The notes beneath the pieces are model-generated. The model made no database searches. It saw only the letters and a program-made list of their open reading frames with translations, and was not told the origin of the DNA. A program made the position numbers and the translations under genes. This document shows positions 1 through 7,500 of a stretch of 64,000 nucleotides of DNA, in pieces. The stretch is from positions 930,001-994,000 of the forward strand of contig CAWUCO010000097.1 of assembly GCA_963920705.1 (NCBI GenBank), written 5' to 3'. Positions within the stretch are counted from its first letter, which is position 1. Each line of letters starts with the position of its first letter. Source of the DNA: Odiellus spinosus. Lineage: Eukaryota; Arthropoda; Arachnida; Opiliones; Phalangiidae.

Positions 1-1
1 G

Positions 2-2485
2 ACCAGGGTACCTTTCGGAATAACTTCAAGCCCTCTATTGTTAGCTCTAACAATCAAGTATCATATACATAAAGTAGAGGGAGCGGACAAAGATGTAGTT
101 GAAATTTTGGATAGGGACCTCTACGTAGATGATCTTGCTGGAGGGGAAAATAATTTAGAAAAGGCTTATCAAACCACTGTAGGAATCAATCAGGTGATGA
201 GCAGCGCAAACATGCGTTTTAGAAAGTGGAACACCAATTCTCCCGAACTTAGGAAATTATGGGGAGATACTAGGACAGAAAATTCAGTAGCCATGTTTGA
301 CGGCAAAGAAACCCCAGAGGGGATTAAAATATTAGGCTTAAAATGGAACCCTAATTCAGATACATACACTTTTGATTTATCGAAACTCGTGGAGATTTTT
401 CAAAATATTAAACCTACAAAACGTTGCGTAATCAGTGCGGTTGCTCAAATCTTCGACCCATTAGGAATTTTGTCGCCATTTACGATCAGGGCCAAAATAT
501 TATTTCAGAAGTTATGGATAGCTAAAGTAAGCTGGGACGAAACTTTAAAACCAGAATTAGCAGAGGAATTCCTTAATTGGTGTGGAGAATTGCCCAATTT
601 AAGAAACATTAGTTTGCCAAGGCACTATTTTGATGGGCAAGAAGATATCGAAGAATTAGAATTACACTGTTTTACAGACGCTAGTCAGAATGCGTATGCT
701 GTCGTTATTTACGTTAGATATATTACGAAATCGAAAACAATAGGCGTAGCATTAGTTACGTCAAAAGCAAGAGTAGCGCCTCTAAAACTATTAGGAACAG
801 ACCCAAGCACAACAGACCCAGAATTATCTGTACCCCGGTTAGAACTCATGGGATGCAATTTAGGAGCACGATTAGTAAACTACGTAAGAGATACTTTCAA
901 GGAAAAATTAGTTAGGACATACATGTGGACTGATTCCACTATCGCCCTCTATTGGATACGGGGGACGACAAATACTTGGAAACCATTTATATCAAATAGG
1001 GTATCAGAAATTCAAAAGCTTACAAAATCAGAAGATTGGCACCACTGTCCAGGGGTAGATAACCCAGCTGATATACCCACCCGCGGAATAAAAGCGGAAA
1101 AATTGCCCACACATACATTATGGTGGGAGGGACCGAGTTGGTTAAGAAAACCCAAATCGGAATGGCCCTTAGATAAATCAAAGGATGAGAAAATAGACCA
1201 CCAGGAGTTAGGAAAGGAGTTAAGAAAAAATATCTTAGTTGTAAATTGCGAAGCTAAGACAGGATTAGATAAGATAATAGATCTACAAAAATACAGCGAA
1301 TTGGATAAAACGCTTAGGATTACCGCTTACGTGAAAAGAGCATTTAGGAAAAATAGGAACAAAGGACCAATCACAGCCGACGAAATGGCAAAATCAGAAA
1401 TAGATTGGGTAAATTGTATTCAAGAAAAGGATTATGCAATCGAAATAGCCACAATAAGAGCAGGGAAGAATTTAGCACCCTCTAGTAAAATAGCCACACT
1501 TCACCCAGTTTTTAATAATCAGAACCAATTGTGTGTGGGAGGAAGGTTAGAACAGTCGGAATTAAGTCAGGAGCAAAAACACCCAATAATTTTGAACTCC
1601 AAACAACGCTTATCACGTTTAATAACAGAGAGAAGCCACCACAGGGTTATGCACGGGGGAGTGCAAGACACGATAACGCAAGTAAGAGAACGTTATTGGA
1701 TTATAGCAGGTCGCCAATTAGCAAAGAAAGTGGTCAAGGGATGTATGAAATGTAGGAAATCAATCAGTAAGGCCGGAAGCGCGTCAACAGCGCCATTACC
1801 AAAAGATAGGATCGAAGAAGCTCCACCCTTCTCGGTTGTAGGAATAGATTTTGCCGGACCATTATACATCAAAGGACCCCTCTACTATAAGAATAATAGG
1901 AATTTAGACAAGGCTTACATATGCTTGATAACCTGCGCGGTAACAAGAGCCGTACACTTAGAGCTAGTACCGTCGTTAACAACGGAAGAATTTATGCTAG
2001 CGTTTAGAAGAATGATAGCTAGACGTGGAATACCACATACCATCTACAGTGATAACGCTAAAACGTTTCAAAAGGCAGATAGAGAATTAGAAATTATTTG
2101 GAAAAAATTGAATGATCAGAAATTATTAGAATATTTTGGAAAAGAAGGAATAAGTTGGAAATTTATTGTCGAGCGGGCTGCGTGGTGGGGAGGTTTTTAT
2201 GAAATTATAGTAAAATCAACAAAAAGAATTTTGAAGAAGGTTTTGGGTTTGGCTACTCTGACATACCCCGAAATGGAAACGATTCTCTTAGAAACCGAAG
2301 CCGCTATCAATTCCCGCCCCCTAACATTTGTCTATAATGACTCTCAAGAACCAATACCGCTTTCACCTTCGCATTTCTTGTTAGGAAAACGTGTAACTTC
2401 GTTACCACCGCAAACATTCGATCAGACCAATCAAAATATAACTCGGCAACAATTGACTAAGAAATTAAAATACCGTCAACAATAA
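2..2485 (+). CDS. pol: BEL/Pao pol polyprotein, partial: RT (C-terminal part), RNase H, integrase
   Basis: Copies the element RNA into DNA and inserts it in the genome. The frame is open at the left edge, so there is no start in the window; the TTG at 38 is internal. The first codons give VPFGITSSPLLL, a conserved RT segment, and the RT active site YVDD is at 122-133. RNase H shows D (677), E (842), D (932) and D (1070), the last in NPADIPTRG. The integrase zinc finger is H (1640), H (1652), C (1742), C (1751). The catalytic triad is D (1847, GIDFAGP), D (2051, SDNAKTF) and E (2201, WWGGFYE), with 49 residues between the second D and E. All expected catalytic residues are present. The frame stops at TAA 2483-2485, yet the same frame continues with homologous sequence to 2779, so the stop looks like a mutation rather than the natural end. 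A short overlapping frame at 1531-1755 is a shadow. Confidence 0.93.
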   Translation, partial: TRVPFGITSSPLLLALTIKYHIHKVEGADKDVVEILDRDLYVDDLAGGENNLEKAYQTTVGINQVMSSANMRFRKWNTNSPELRKLWGDTRTENSVAMFDGKETPEGIKILGLKWNPNSDTYTFDLSKLVEIFQNIKPTKRCVISAVAQIFDPLGILSPFTIRAKILFQKLWIAKVSWDETLKPELAEEFLNWCGELPNLRNISLPRHYFDGQEDIEELELHCFTDASQNAYAVVIYVRYITKSKTIGVALVTSKARVAPLKLLGTDPSTTDPELSVPRLELMGCNLGARLVNYVRDTFKEKLVRTYMWTDSTIALYWIRGTTNTWKPFISNRVSEIQKLTKSEDWHHCPGVDNPADIPTRGIKAEKLPTHTLWWEGPSWLRKPKSEWPLDKSKDEKIDHQELGKELRKNILVVNCEAKTGLDKIIDLQKYSELDKTLRITAYVKRAFRKNRNKGPITADEMAKSEIDWVNCIQEKDYAIEIATIRAGKNLAPSSKIATLHPVFNNQNQLCVGGRLEQSELSQEQKHPIILNSKQRLSRLITERSHHRVMHGGVQDTITQVRERYWIIAGRQLAKKVVKGCMKCRKSISKAGSASTAPLPKDRIEEAPPFSVVGIDFAGPLYIKGPLYYKNNRNLDKAYICLITCAVTRAVHLELVPSLTTEEFMLAFRRMIARRGIPHTIYSDNAKTFQKADRELEIIWKKLNDQKLLEYFGKEGISWKFIVERAAWWGGFYEIIVKSTKRILKKVLGLATLTYPEMETILLETEAAINSRPLTFVYNDSQEPIPLSPSHFLLGKRVTSLPPQTFDQTNQNITRQQLTKKLKYRQQ

Positions 2486-2779
2486 ATAGATAGGCTTTGG
2501 AAAAGATGGAAGGAGGAATATTTACTCCAATTAAGAAATGCCCATCATTCGGAAACACAAAAGGACCATGAATTAGAAATGGGAGATGTAGTTATAGTGC
2601 ATCAAGATAAGAAACTAAAGCATGAATGGAAATTAGGACTAATTACAGAAAAAATTATTGGTAGAGATAATAAGATCAGAGCTTGCATGTTAAGATTAAG
2701 CAATGGCAAAATTTTGAGAAGACCCATACAACTCTTGTACCCCTTAGAGATTAAAGAGTCAAAACAAAATAAGGATTAA
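2486..2779 (+). pseudogene. C-terminal pol segment beyond an in-frame stop (DUF5641-like)
   Basis: This is the direct in-frame continuation of pol after the TAA at 2483-2485. It contains RLWKRWKEEYL, which matches the W-K-R-W-x-x-EYL signature I know from BEL/Pao integrase tails, and then GDVVIV, EWKLGLI and a final RRPIQLLYPLE. These correspond to the usual GD-V-I, W-GRI and RP...L-L elements of the DUF5641-type domain after the integrase core. The natural end is the TAA at 2777-2779. There is no frameshift, so one substitution separates this part from pol. An internal ATG at 2579 exists, but independent translation from it has no precedent that I know. A sequencing error, stop-codon readthrough or a true null mutation are all possible; mutation is the simplest reading. 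Confidence 0.8.
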
Positions 2780-2972
2780 AATATAATTTTAATAAGTTAA
2801 GGTAAAATTAATAAAAGAATTAACTGTAAGAAAATAAGATTGAGAAAAGGTAAAATTAGGAAGCCATTACGAAAATAAAACGTATTGTTAGGAACCAAAC
2901 CTCACGCGAAATATACTCGTATAAAATTAGTAATACATGACTTAAAGTTGCGTCACGTATTACCGTGGGGAG
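2780..2972 (+). other. 3' untranslated region of the retrotransposon
   Basis: A-rich noncoding stretch between the end of pol and the LTR. It contains a strong stem-loop and half of a second stem immediately before the polypurine tract (separate entries). No further open frame is seen. Confidence 0.75.
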
Positions 2973-2987
2973 TGTGGAATATTTCGC
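2906..2987 (+). promoter_or_regulatory. Nested stem-loop spanning the polypurine tract and LTR start
   Basis: Inner stem: 2930-2941 (GTAATACATGAC) pairs with 2952-2963 (GTCACGTATTAC), 12 bp with one G-T wobble and a 10-nt loop. Outer stem: 2906-2914 (GCGAAATAT) pairs perfectly with 2979-2987 (ATATTTCGC) across the LTR boundary. The polypurine tract lies between the inner and outer 3' arms. Function is inference: it could present or protect the plus-strand primer in the RNA. Confidence 0.5.
2967..2972 (+). promoter_or_regulatory. Polypurine tract (plus-strand primer)
   Basis: GGGGAG directly precedes the LTR start TGTGG. Retroelements of this kind prime plus-strand DNA from a purine run at exactly this place. 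It is short, and the T at 2966 interrupts any extension. Confidence 0.7.
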
Positions 2988-3112
2988 TTAAAAACTAAAA
3001 TTAAGATAAACTAAAATAATATAGGAATTAAAATTAAAAGTAAAACCTAACTAAATAAAACTCAATATGTTATAAGAAGTAAAAATAGACCGAAAACCCA
3101 CACCCCATGGAG

Positions 3113-3118
3113 AATAAA
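3113..3118 (+). promoter_or_regulatory. AATAAA poly(A) signal candidate (proximal)
   Basis: Exact AATAAA 140 bp into the LTR. It lies upstream of the TATA-like box, so it is less likely to serve the element's own transcript than the copy at 3568. Confidence 0.3.
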
Positions 3119-3169
3119 AGCTTGGCTTCCGACCGGATACACCCGGTAAAGATTCAAGGTAAAAGAATG

Positions 3170-3200
3170 CCCCCTTTTAGAGGGTGTGACTAAAAGGGGG
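3170..3200 (+). other. Perfect 11-bp hairpin in the LTR
   Basis: CCCCCTTTTAG (3170-3180) and CTAAAAGGGGG (3190-3200) are perfect inverted copies around a 9-nt loop. It is rho-independent-like only in shape; in an animal LTR it is more likely a structural or protein-binding element. Confidence 0.75.
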
Positions 3201-3247
3201 AATGAACAAATTTCGAACGCCGTGAAAGAACGAGAGCTTTCTTTTCT

Positions 3248-3255
3248 TATCGATA
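3248..3255. promoter_or_regulatory. TATCGATA (DRE-like promoter motif)
   Basis: Exact match to the palindromic DNA replication-related element bound by DREF in insects (overlapping CGATA sites are also bound by BEAF-32 in Drosophila). It lies about 50 bp upstream of the TATA-like box. An 8-mer can occur by chance, so this is suggestive only. Confidence 0.35.
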
Positions 3256-3304
3256 GTAGGCATCTTGAAAAGCTTATTTTGTTTCCGTTCTATCGGAAAA
3301 TAGA

Positions 3305-3310
3305 TATATA
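3305..3310 (+). promoter_or_regulatory. TATA-like box in the LTR
   Basis: TATATA inside an otherwise mixed-composition part of the LTR, upstream of two hairpins and of the distal AATAAA. This is the order expected for U3 promoter then R. No start site can be fixed from sequence. Confidence 0.35.
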
Positions 3311-3353
3311 TTGTAACTGTGATATTGTACATAAATACCTTGCAGATTTTGAC

Positions 3354-3375
3354 GGAAGGGGGAAGACCCCTTTCC
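3354..3375 (+). other. 9-bp hairpin with tetraloop in the LTR
   Basis: GGAAGGGGG (3354-3362) pairs with CCCCTTTCC (3367-3375) with one G-T wobble and an AAGA loop. The very short loop and G/C-rich stem make it one of the most stable local folds in the window. Confidence 0.6.
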
Positions 3376-3405
3376 TGTAATTATCTCTAGGCTTGTGGGA
3401 GCGTT

Positions 3406-3436
3406 GGTTACCGGAAGGACTCTGTTTCCGGTGACC
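3406..3436 (+). other. 11-bp hairpin in the LTR
   Basis: GGTTACCGGAA (3406-3416) pairs with TTCCGGTGACC (3426-3436) with one wobble pair and a 9-nt loop. Its stem and loop lengths equal those of the hairpin at 3170-3200. Confidence 0.65.
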
Positions 3437-3567
3437 AGGGTTTCCCATTGGCCGAGGAGAAAACGATGTAAAATAAGATAGCTACGACGGATTCCTTTAA
3501 AAAGGAAGACGATCTAGCAAACTGTATCCATTAAGAATTTAGAACTTGAACCCACTAGGAAGGGTAA

Positions 3568-3573
3568 AATAAA
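3568..3573 (+). promoter_or_regulatory. AATAAA poly(A) signal candidate (distal)
   Basis: Exact AATAAA 263 bp downstream of the TATA-like box, followed by a T run. Its position is compatible with the end of an R region. Confidence 0.4.
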
Positions 3574-3604
3574 CATTTTTACTAAGAAAAACTTGTCAAT
3601 TATT

Positions 3605-3654
3605 CCGGCACACCCCGGACTTAGAAATTATACCGGCATACCCCGGACTTAGTA
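3605..3654 (+). repeat. 28-bp tandem duplication near the LTR 3' end
   Basis: The 20-base core CCGGCAYACCCCGGACTTAG occurs at 3605-3624 (Y = C) and 3633-3652 (Y = T), period 28. A partial third copy, CGGACTTAGG, is at 3671-3680. The CCGG...CCGG spacing may mark a binding site or simple slippage. Confidence 0.8.
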
Positions 3655-3777
3655 ACTTTGGATCAAAAGTCGGACTTAGGAACCGAACTTTAGATAGAAT
3701 ATCATTTTTCAGTCGGTGATATTTTATAACTTAGGAAATTAAGCTCTCCCAGAGTAAGAATTTTGGAAACCACCACA

Positions 3778-3782
3778 AAACC
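3778..3782 (+). other. Putative target-site duplication at the LTR-satellite junction
   Basis: The bases AAACC follow the LTR terminus and belong to the satellite word TTTAGACAAAACCAAAG, cut after TTTAGAC-A. BEL/Pao insertions normally duplicate about 5 bp, so AAACC should also precede the 5' LTR outside the window. The shared CA makes the exact cut ambiguous by a base or two. Confidence 0.45.
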
Positions 3783-4148
3783 AAAGTCATTCGAAAGAGC
3801 AATTAATGGACAGTCTAAATAATAAGAGTTTTCAAAAATCCGTTGAAAAACAAGAAAAATATGGCCAATTCAAGAAATCATACAATATCAAAATAGTCAA
3901 ATTTCAGATTTTAAAAATTCGCTTTTTGATATTAGATGTTTTTTGAATTGGCCATATTTTCCATGTTTTTCAACGGATTTTCCAAAAGCCTTGTTTTTTA
4001 GATAGACCAAAATTTGGTCTTTCGAGTGGTCTTAATTTTGTCTAAATCGCTTTAAAATTAAAAGTTTTGTGTCCATTTGAATCCAATAATCTTGGATTTT
4101 TAAGTGTTTTTACTTAATTTTAACCAATTTTATATTTGTCACAATTTT

Positions 4149-4433
4149 GCAATTTAGACAAAACCAAAGTCATTCGAAAGAGCAATTAATGGACAGTCTA
4201 AATAATAAGAGTTTTCAAAAATCCGTTGAAAAACAAGAAAAATATGGCCAATTCAAGAAATCATACAATATCAAAATAGTCAAATTTCAGATTTTAAAAA
4301 TTCGCTTTTTGATATTGGATGTTTTTTGAATTGGCTATATTTTCCATGTTTTTCAACGGATTTTTCAAAACTCTTGTTTTTTAGATAGACCAAAATTTGG
4401 TCTTTCCAGTGGTCTTAATTTTGTCTAAATCGC
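4149..4433. repeat. Representative monomer palindrome: 130-bp arms, 26-bp centre
   Basis: The left arm 4149-4278 and the reverse complement of 4305-4433 align over their whole length with one gap and about 25 mismatches (about 80% identity by hand). The inner 60 columns, from CTAAATAATAAGAG to CCAATTCAAG, are about 88% identical. Landmarks pair across the centre: GCAATTTAGACAAAA with TTTTGTCTAAATCGC, AATCCGTTGAAAAACA with TGTTTTTCAACGGATT, ATGGCCAATTCAA with TTGAATTGGC(C/T)AT. The 26-bp centre is 4279-4304. The same arrangement is seen in every monomer I read. In other monomers the outer pair TCGAAAGAGCAA/TTGCTCTTTCGA is also perfect. Confidence 0.9.
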
Positions 4434-4531
4434 TTTAAAATTAAAAGTTTTGTGTCCATTTGAATCCAATAATCTTGGATTTTTAAGTGTTTTTGCTTAA
4501 TTTTAACCAATTTTATATTTGTCACAATTTT
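4434..4531 (+). repeat. Representative 98-bp linker between palindromes
   Basis: T/A-rich segment joining successive palindromes. It holds its own small hairpin, AATCCAA (4463-4469) with TTGGATT (4475-4481). Monomers with TTAAGCG...GCTTAA add a second 6-bp stem. The main variable sites are AAGTG/AAGCG/AAGCA, GCTTTAAAA/GCTTAAAAA/CCCTTAAAAA/TCTTTAAAA/GCTTTGAAGCC, and ACAATTTTG/ACGTTTTGG. Confidence 0.85.
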
Positions 4532-7500
4532 GCAATTTAGACAAAACCAAAGTCATTCGAAAGAGCAATTAATGGACAGTCTAAATAATAAGAGTTTTCA
4601 AAAATCCGTTGAAAAACAAGAAAAATATTGCCAATTCAAGAAACCATTCAATATCAAAATAGTCAAATTTCAGATTTTAAAAATTCGCTTTTGATATTAG
4701 ATGTTTTTTGAATTGGCTATATTTTCCATGTTTTTCAACGGATTTTCAAAAACTCTTGTTTTTTTGATAGACCAATATTTGCTCTTTCGAGTGGTCTTAC
4801 TTTTGTCTAAATCGCTTAAAAATCAAAAGTTTTGTGTCCATTTGAATCCAATAATCTTGGATTTTTAAGCGTTTTTGCTTAATTTTAACCAATTTTATAT
4901 TTGTCACGTTTTGGGAATTTAGACAAAACCAAAGTCATTCGAAAGAGCAATTAATGGGCAGTCTTAATAATGAGAGTTTTCAAAAATCCGTTGAAAAACA
5001 AGAAAAATATGGCCAATTCAAGAAATCATACAATATCAAAATAGTCAAATTTCAGATTTTAAAAATTCGCTTTTTGATATTAGATGTTTTTTAAATTGGC
5101 TATATTTTCCAGGTTTTTCAAAGGATTTTCCAAAACTCTTGTTTTTTAGATAGACCAATATTTGGTCTTTCGAGTGGTCTTAATTTTGTATAAATCGCTT
5201 AAAAATCAAAAGTTTTGTGTCCATTTGAATCCAATAATCTTGGATTTTTAAGCGTTTTTGCTTAATTTTAACCAATTTTATATTTGTCACAATTTTGCAA
5301 TTTAGACAAAACCAAAGTCATTCGAAAGAGCACTTAATGGACAAACTAAATAATAAGAGTTTTCAAAAATCCGTTGAAAAACAAGAAAAATATTGCCAAT
5401 TCAAGAAATCATACAATATCAAAATAGTCAAATTTCAGATTTTAAAAATTCGCTTTTTGATATTAGATGTTTTTTGAATTGGCTATATTTTCCAGGTTTT
5501 TCAAAGGATTTTCCAAAACTCTTGTTTTTTAGATAGACCAATATTTGCTCTTTCGAGTGGTCTTAATTTTGTCTAAATCGCTTAAAAATCAAAAGTTTTG
5601 TGTCCATTTGAATCCAATAATCTTGGATTTTTAAGCGTTTTTGCTTAATTTTAACCAATTTTATATTTGTCACAATTTTGCAATTTAGGCAAAACCAAAG
5701 TCATTCGAAAGAGCAATTAATGGACAGACTAAATAATGAGAGTTTTCAAAAATCCGTTGAAAAACAAGAAAAATATGGCCAATTCAAGAAATCATACAAT
5801 ATCAAAATAGTCAAATTTCCGATTTTAAAAATTCGCTTTTTGATATTAGATGTTTTTTGAATTGGCTATATTTTCCATGTTTTTCAACGGATTTTCAAAA
5901 ACTCTTGTTTTTTTGATAGACCAATATTTGCTCTTTCGAGTGGTCTTAATTTTGTCTAAATCGCCTTAAAATCAAAAGTTTTGTGTCCATTTGAATCCAA
6001 TAATCTTGGATTTTTAAGTGTTTTTGCTTAATTTTAACCAATTTTATATTTGTCACAATTTTGCAATTTAGACAAAACCAAAGTCATTCGAAAGAGCAAT
6101 TAATGGACAGTCTAAATAATAAGAGTTTTCAAAAATCCGTTGAAAAACAAGAAAAATATTGCCAATTCAAGAAACCATACAATATCAAAATAGTCAAATT
6201 TCAGATTTTAAAAATTCGCTTTTGATATTAGATGTTTTTTGAATTGGCTATATTTTCCATGTTTTTCAACGGATTTTCAAAAACTCTTGTTTTTTTTTGA
6301 TAGACCAATATTTGCTCTTTCGAGTGGTCTTAATTTTGTCTAAATCGCCTTAAAATCAAAAGTTTTGTGTCCATTTGAATCCAATAATCTTGGATTTTTA
6401 AGCGTTTTTGCTTAATTTTAACCAATTTTATATTTGTCACGTTTTGGCAATTTAGACAAAACCAAAGTCATTCGAAAGAGCAATTAATGGACAGTCTTAA
6501 TAATGAGAGTTTTCAAAAATCCGTTGAAAAACAAGAAAAATATGGCCAATTCAAGAAATCATACAATATCAAAATAGTCAAATTTCAGATTTTAAAAATT
6601 CACTTTTTGATATTAGATGTTTTTTGAATTGGCTATATTTTCCAGGTTTTTCAAAGGATTTTCCAAAACTCTTGTTTTTTAGATAGACCAATATTTGCTC
6701 TTTCGAGTGGTCTTAATTTTGTCTAAATCGCTTAAAAATCAAAAGTTTTGTGTCCATTTGAATCCAATAATCTTGGATTTTTAAGCGTTTTTGCTTAATT
6801 TTAACCAATTTTATATTTGTCACAATTTTGCAATTTAGGCAAAACCAAAGTCATTCGAAAGAGCAATTAATGGACAGTCTAAATAATGAGAGTTTTCAAA
6901 AATCCGTTGAAAAACAAGAAAAATATGGCCAATTCAAGAAATCATACAATATCAAAATAGTCAAATTTCAGATTTTAAAAATTCGCTTTTTGATATTAGA
7001 TGTTTTTTGAATTGGCTATATTTTCCAGGTTTTTCAAAGGATTTTCCAAAACTCTTGTTTTTTAGATAGACCAATATTTGCTCTTTCGAGTGGTCTTAAT
7101 TTTGTCTAAATCGCTTAAAAATCAAAAGTTTTGTGTCCATTTGAATCCAATAATCTTGGATTTTTAAGCGTTTTTGCTTAATTTTAATCAATTTTATATT
7201 TGTCACAATTTTGCAATTTAGGCAAAACCAAAGTCATTCGAAAGAGCAATTAATGGACAGTCTAAATAATGAGAGTTTTCAAAAATCCGTTGAAAAACAA
7301 GAAAAATATGGCCAATTCAAGAAATCATACAATATCAAAATAGTCAAATTTCAGATTTTAAAAATTCGCTTTTTGATATTAGATGTTTTTTGAATTGGCT
7401 ATATTTTCCAGGTTTTTCAAAGGATTTTCAAAAACTCTTGTTTTTTAGATAGACCAATATTTGCTCTTTCGAGTGGTCTTAATTTTGTCTAAATCGCCTT

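Larger units (their letters stand above)
1..3777 (+). mobile_element. BEL/Pao LTR retrotransposon, 3' part, truncated by the window edge
   Basis: Seen: one long open frame encodes, in order, the end of reverse transcriptase, RNase H, a zinc-binding HHCC domain and a DDE integrase. It is followed by a polypurine tract and a full-length 3' LTR with inverted termini TGTGG/CCACA. Known: this domain order, the YVDD variant of the RT motif, and an extended integrase C-terminus are typical of BEL/Pao elements of animals. The gag, protease, N-terminal RT and 5' LTR must lie left of the window. The right end abuts satellite DNA inside a monomer, so the element probably inserted into the array. Only one disabling change is visible (TAA at 2483), which suggests a fairly young copy, though age cannot be measured without the other LTR. 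Confidence 0.93.
2973..3777 (+). repeat. 3' long terminal repeat (805 bp), complete
   Basis: Starts with TGTGG right after the purine tract and ends with CCACA at 3773-3777. These are perfect inverted termini with the canonical TG...CA ends. The sequence beyond 3777 is satellite. The 805-bp length is plausible for BEL/Pao. The body contains a TATA-like box, a TATCGATA motif, two AATAAA signals, three hairpins and a short tandem repeat. The small open frame at 3186-3380 has no recognisable product. U3/R/U5 limits cannot be placed from sequence alone. Confidence 0.85.

Noticed and set aside
38..40. TTG at 38 as the start of pol
   Set aside because: The frame is open upstream to the window edge and already encodes conserved RT residues, so the true start lies outside.
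1531..1755. 74-codon open frame inside pol
   Set aside because: It overlaps the integrase zinc-finger region in another frame, where pol has clear domain evidence.
3186..3380. 64-codon open frame in the LTR
   Set aside because: It spans LTR hairpins and the TATA-like box and has no recognisable domain.
3789..3805. CENP-B box in the monomer (ATTCGAAAGAGCAATT)
   Set aside because: It matches only the TTCG...A half; the required CGGG is absent.
4147..4329. A 60-codon open frame repeated in dozens of monomers (also 5295-5477, 6828-7010 and so on to 63115-63297)
   Set aside because: It begins at TTG, not ATG, and its recurrence reflects repeat homogenisation rather than independent conservation. 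It is broken by CAATAA and by one-base length variants in many monomers, and is lost when the linker ends CACGTTTTGG. Its product resembles no family I know.
4149..4433. Monomer as a recent MITE or foldback transposon
   Set aside because: Arms are long and diverged, but no flanking target duplication or solo copy is visible here. Ancient origin from such an element remains possible but cannot be shown.
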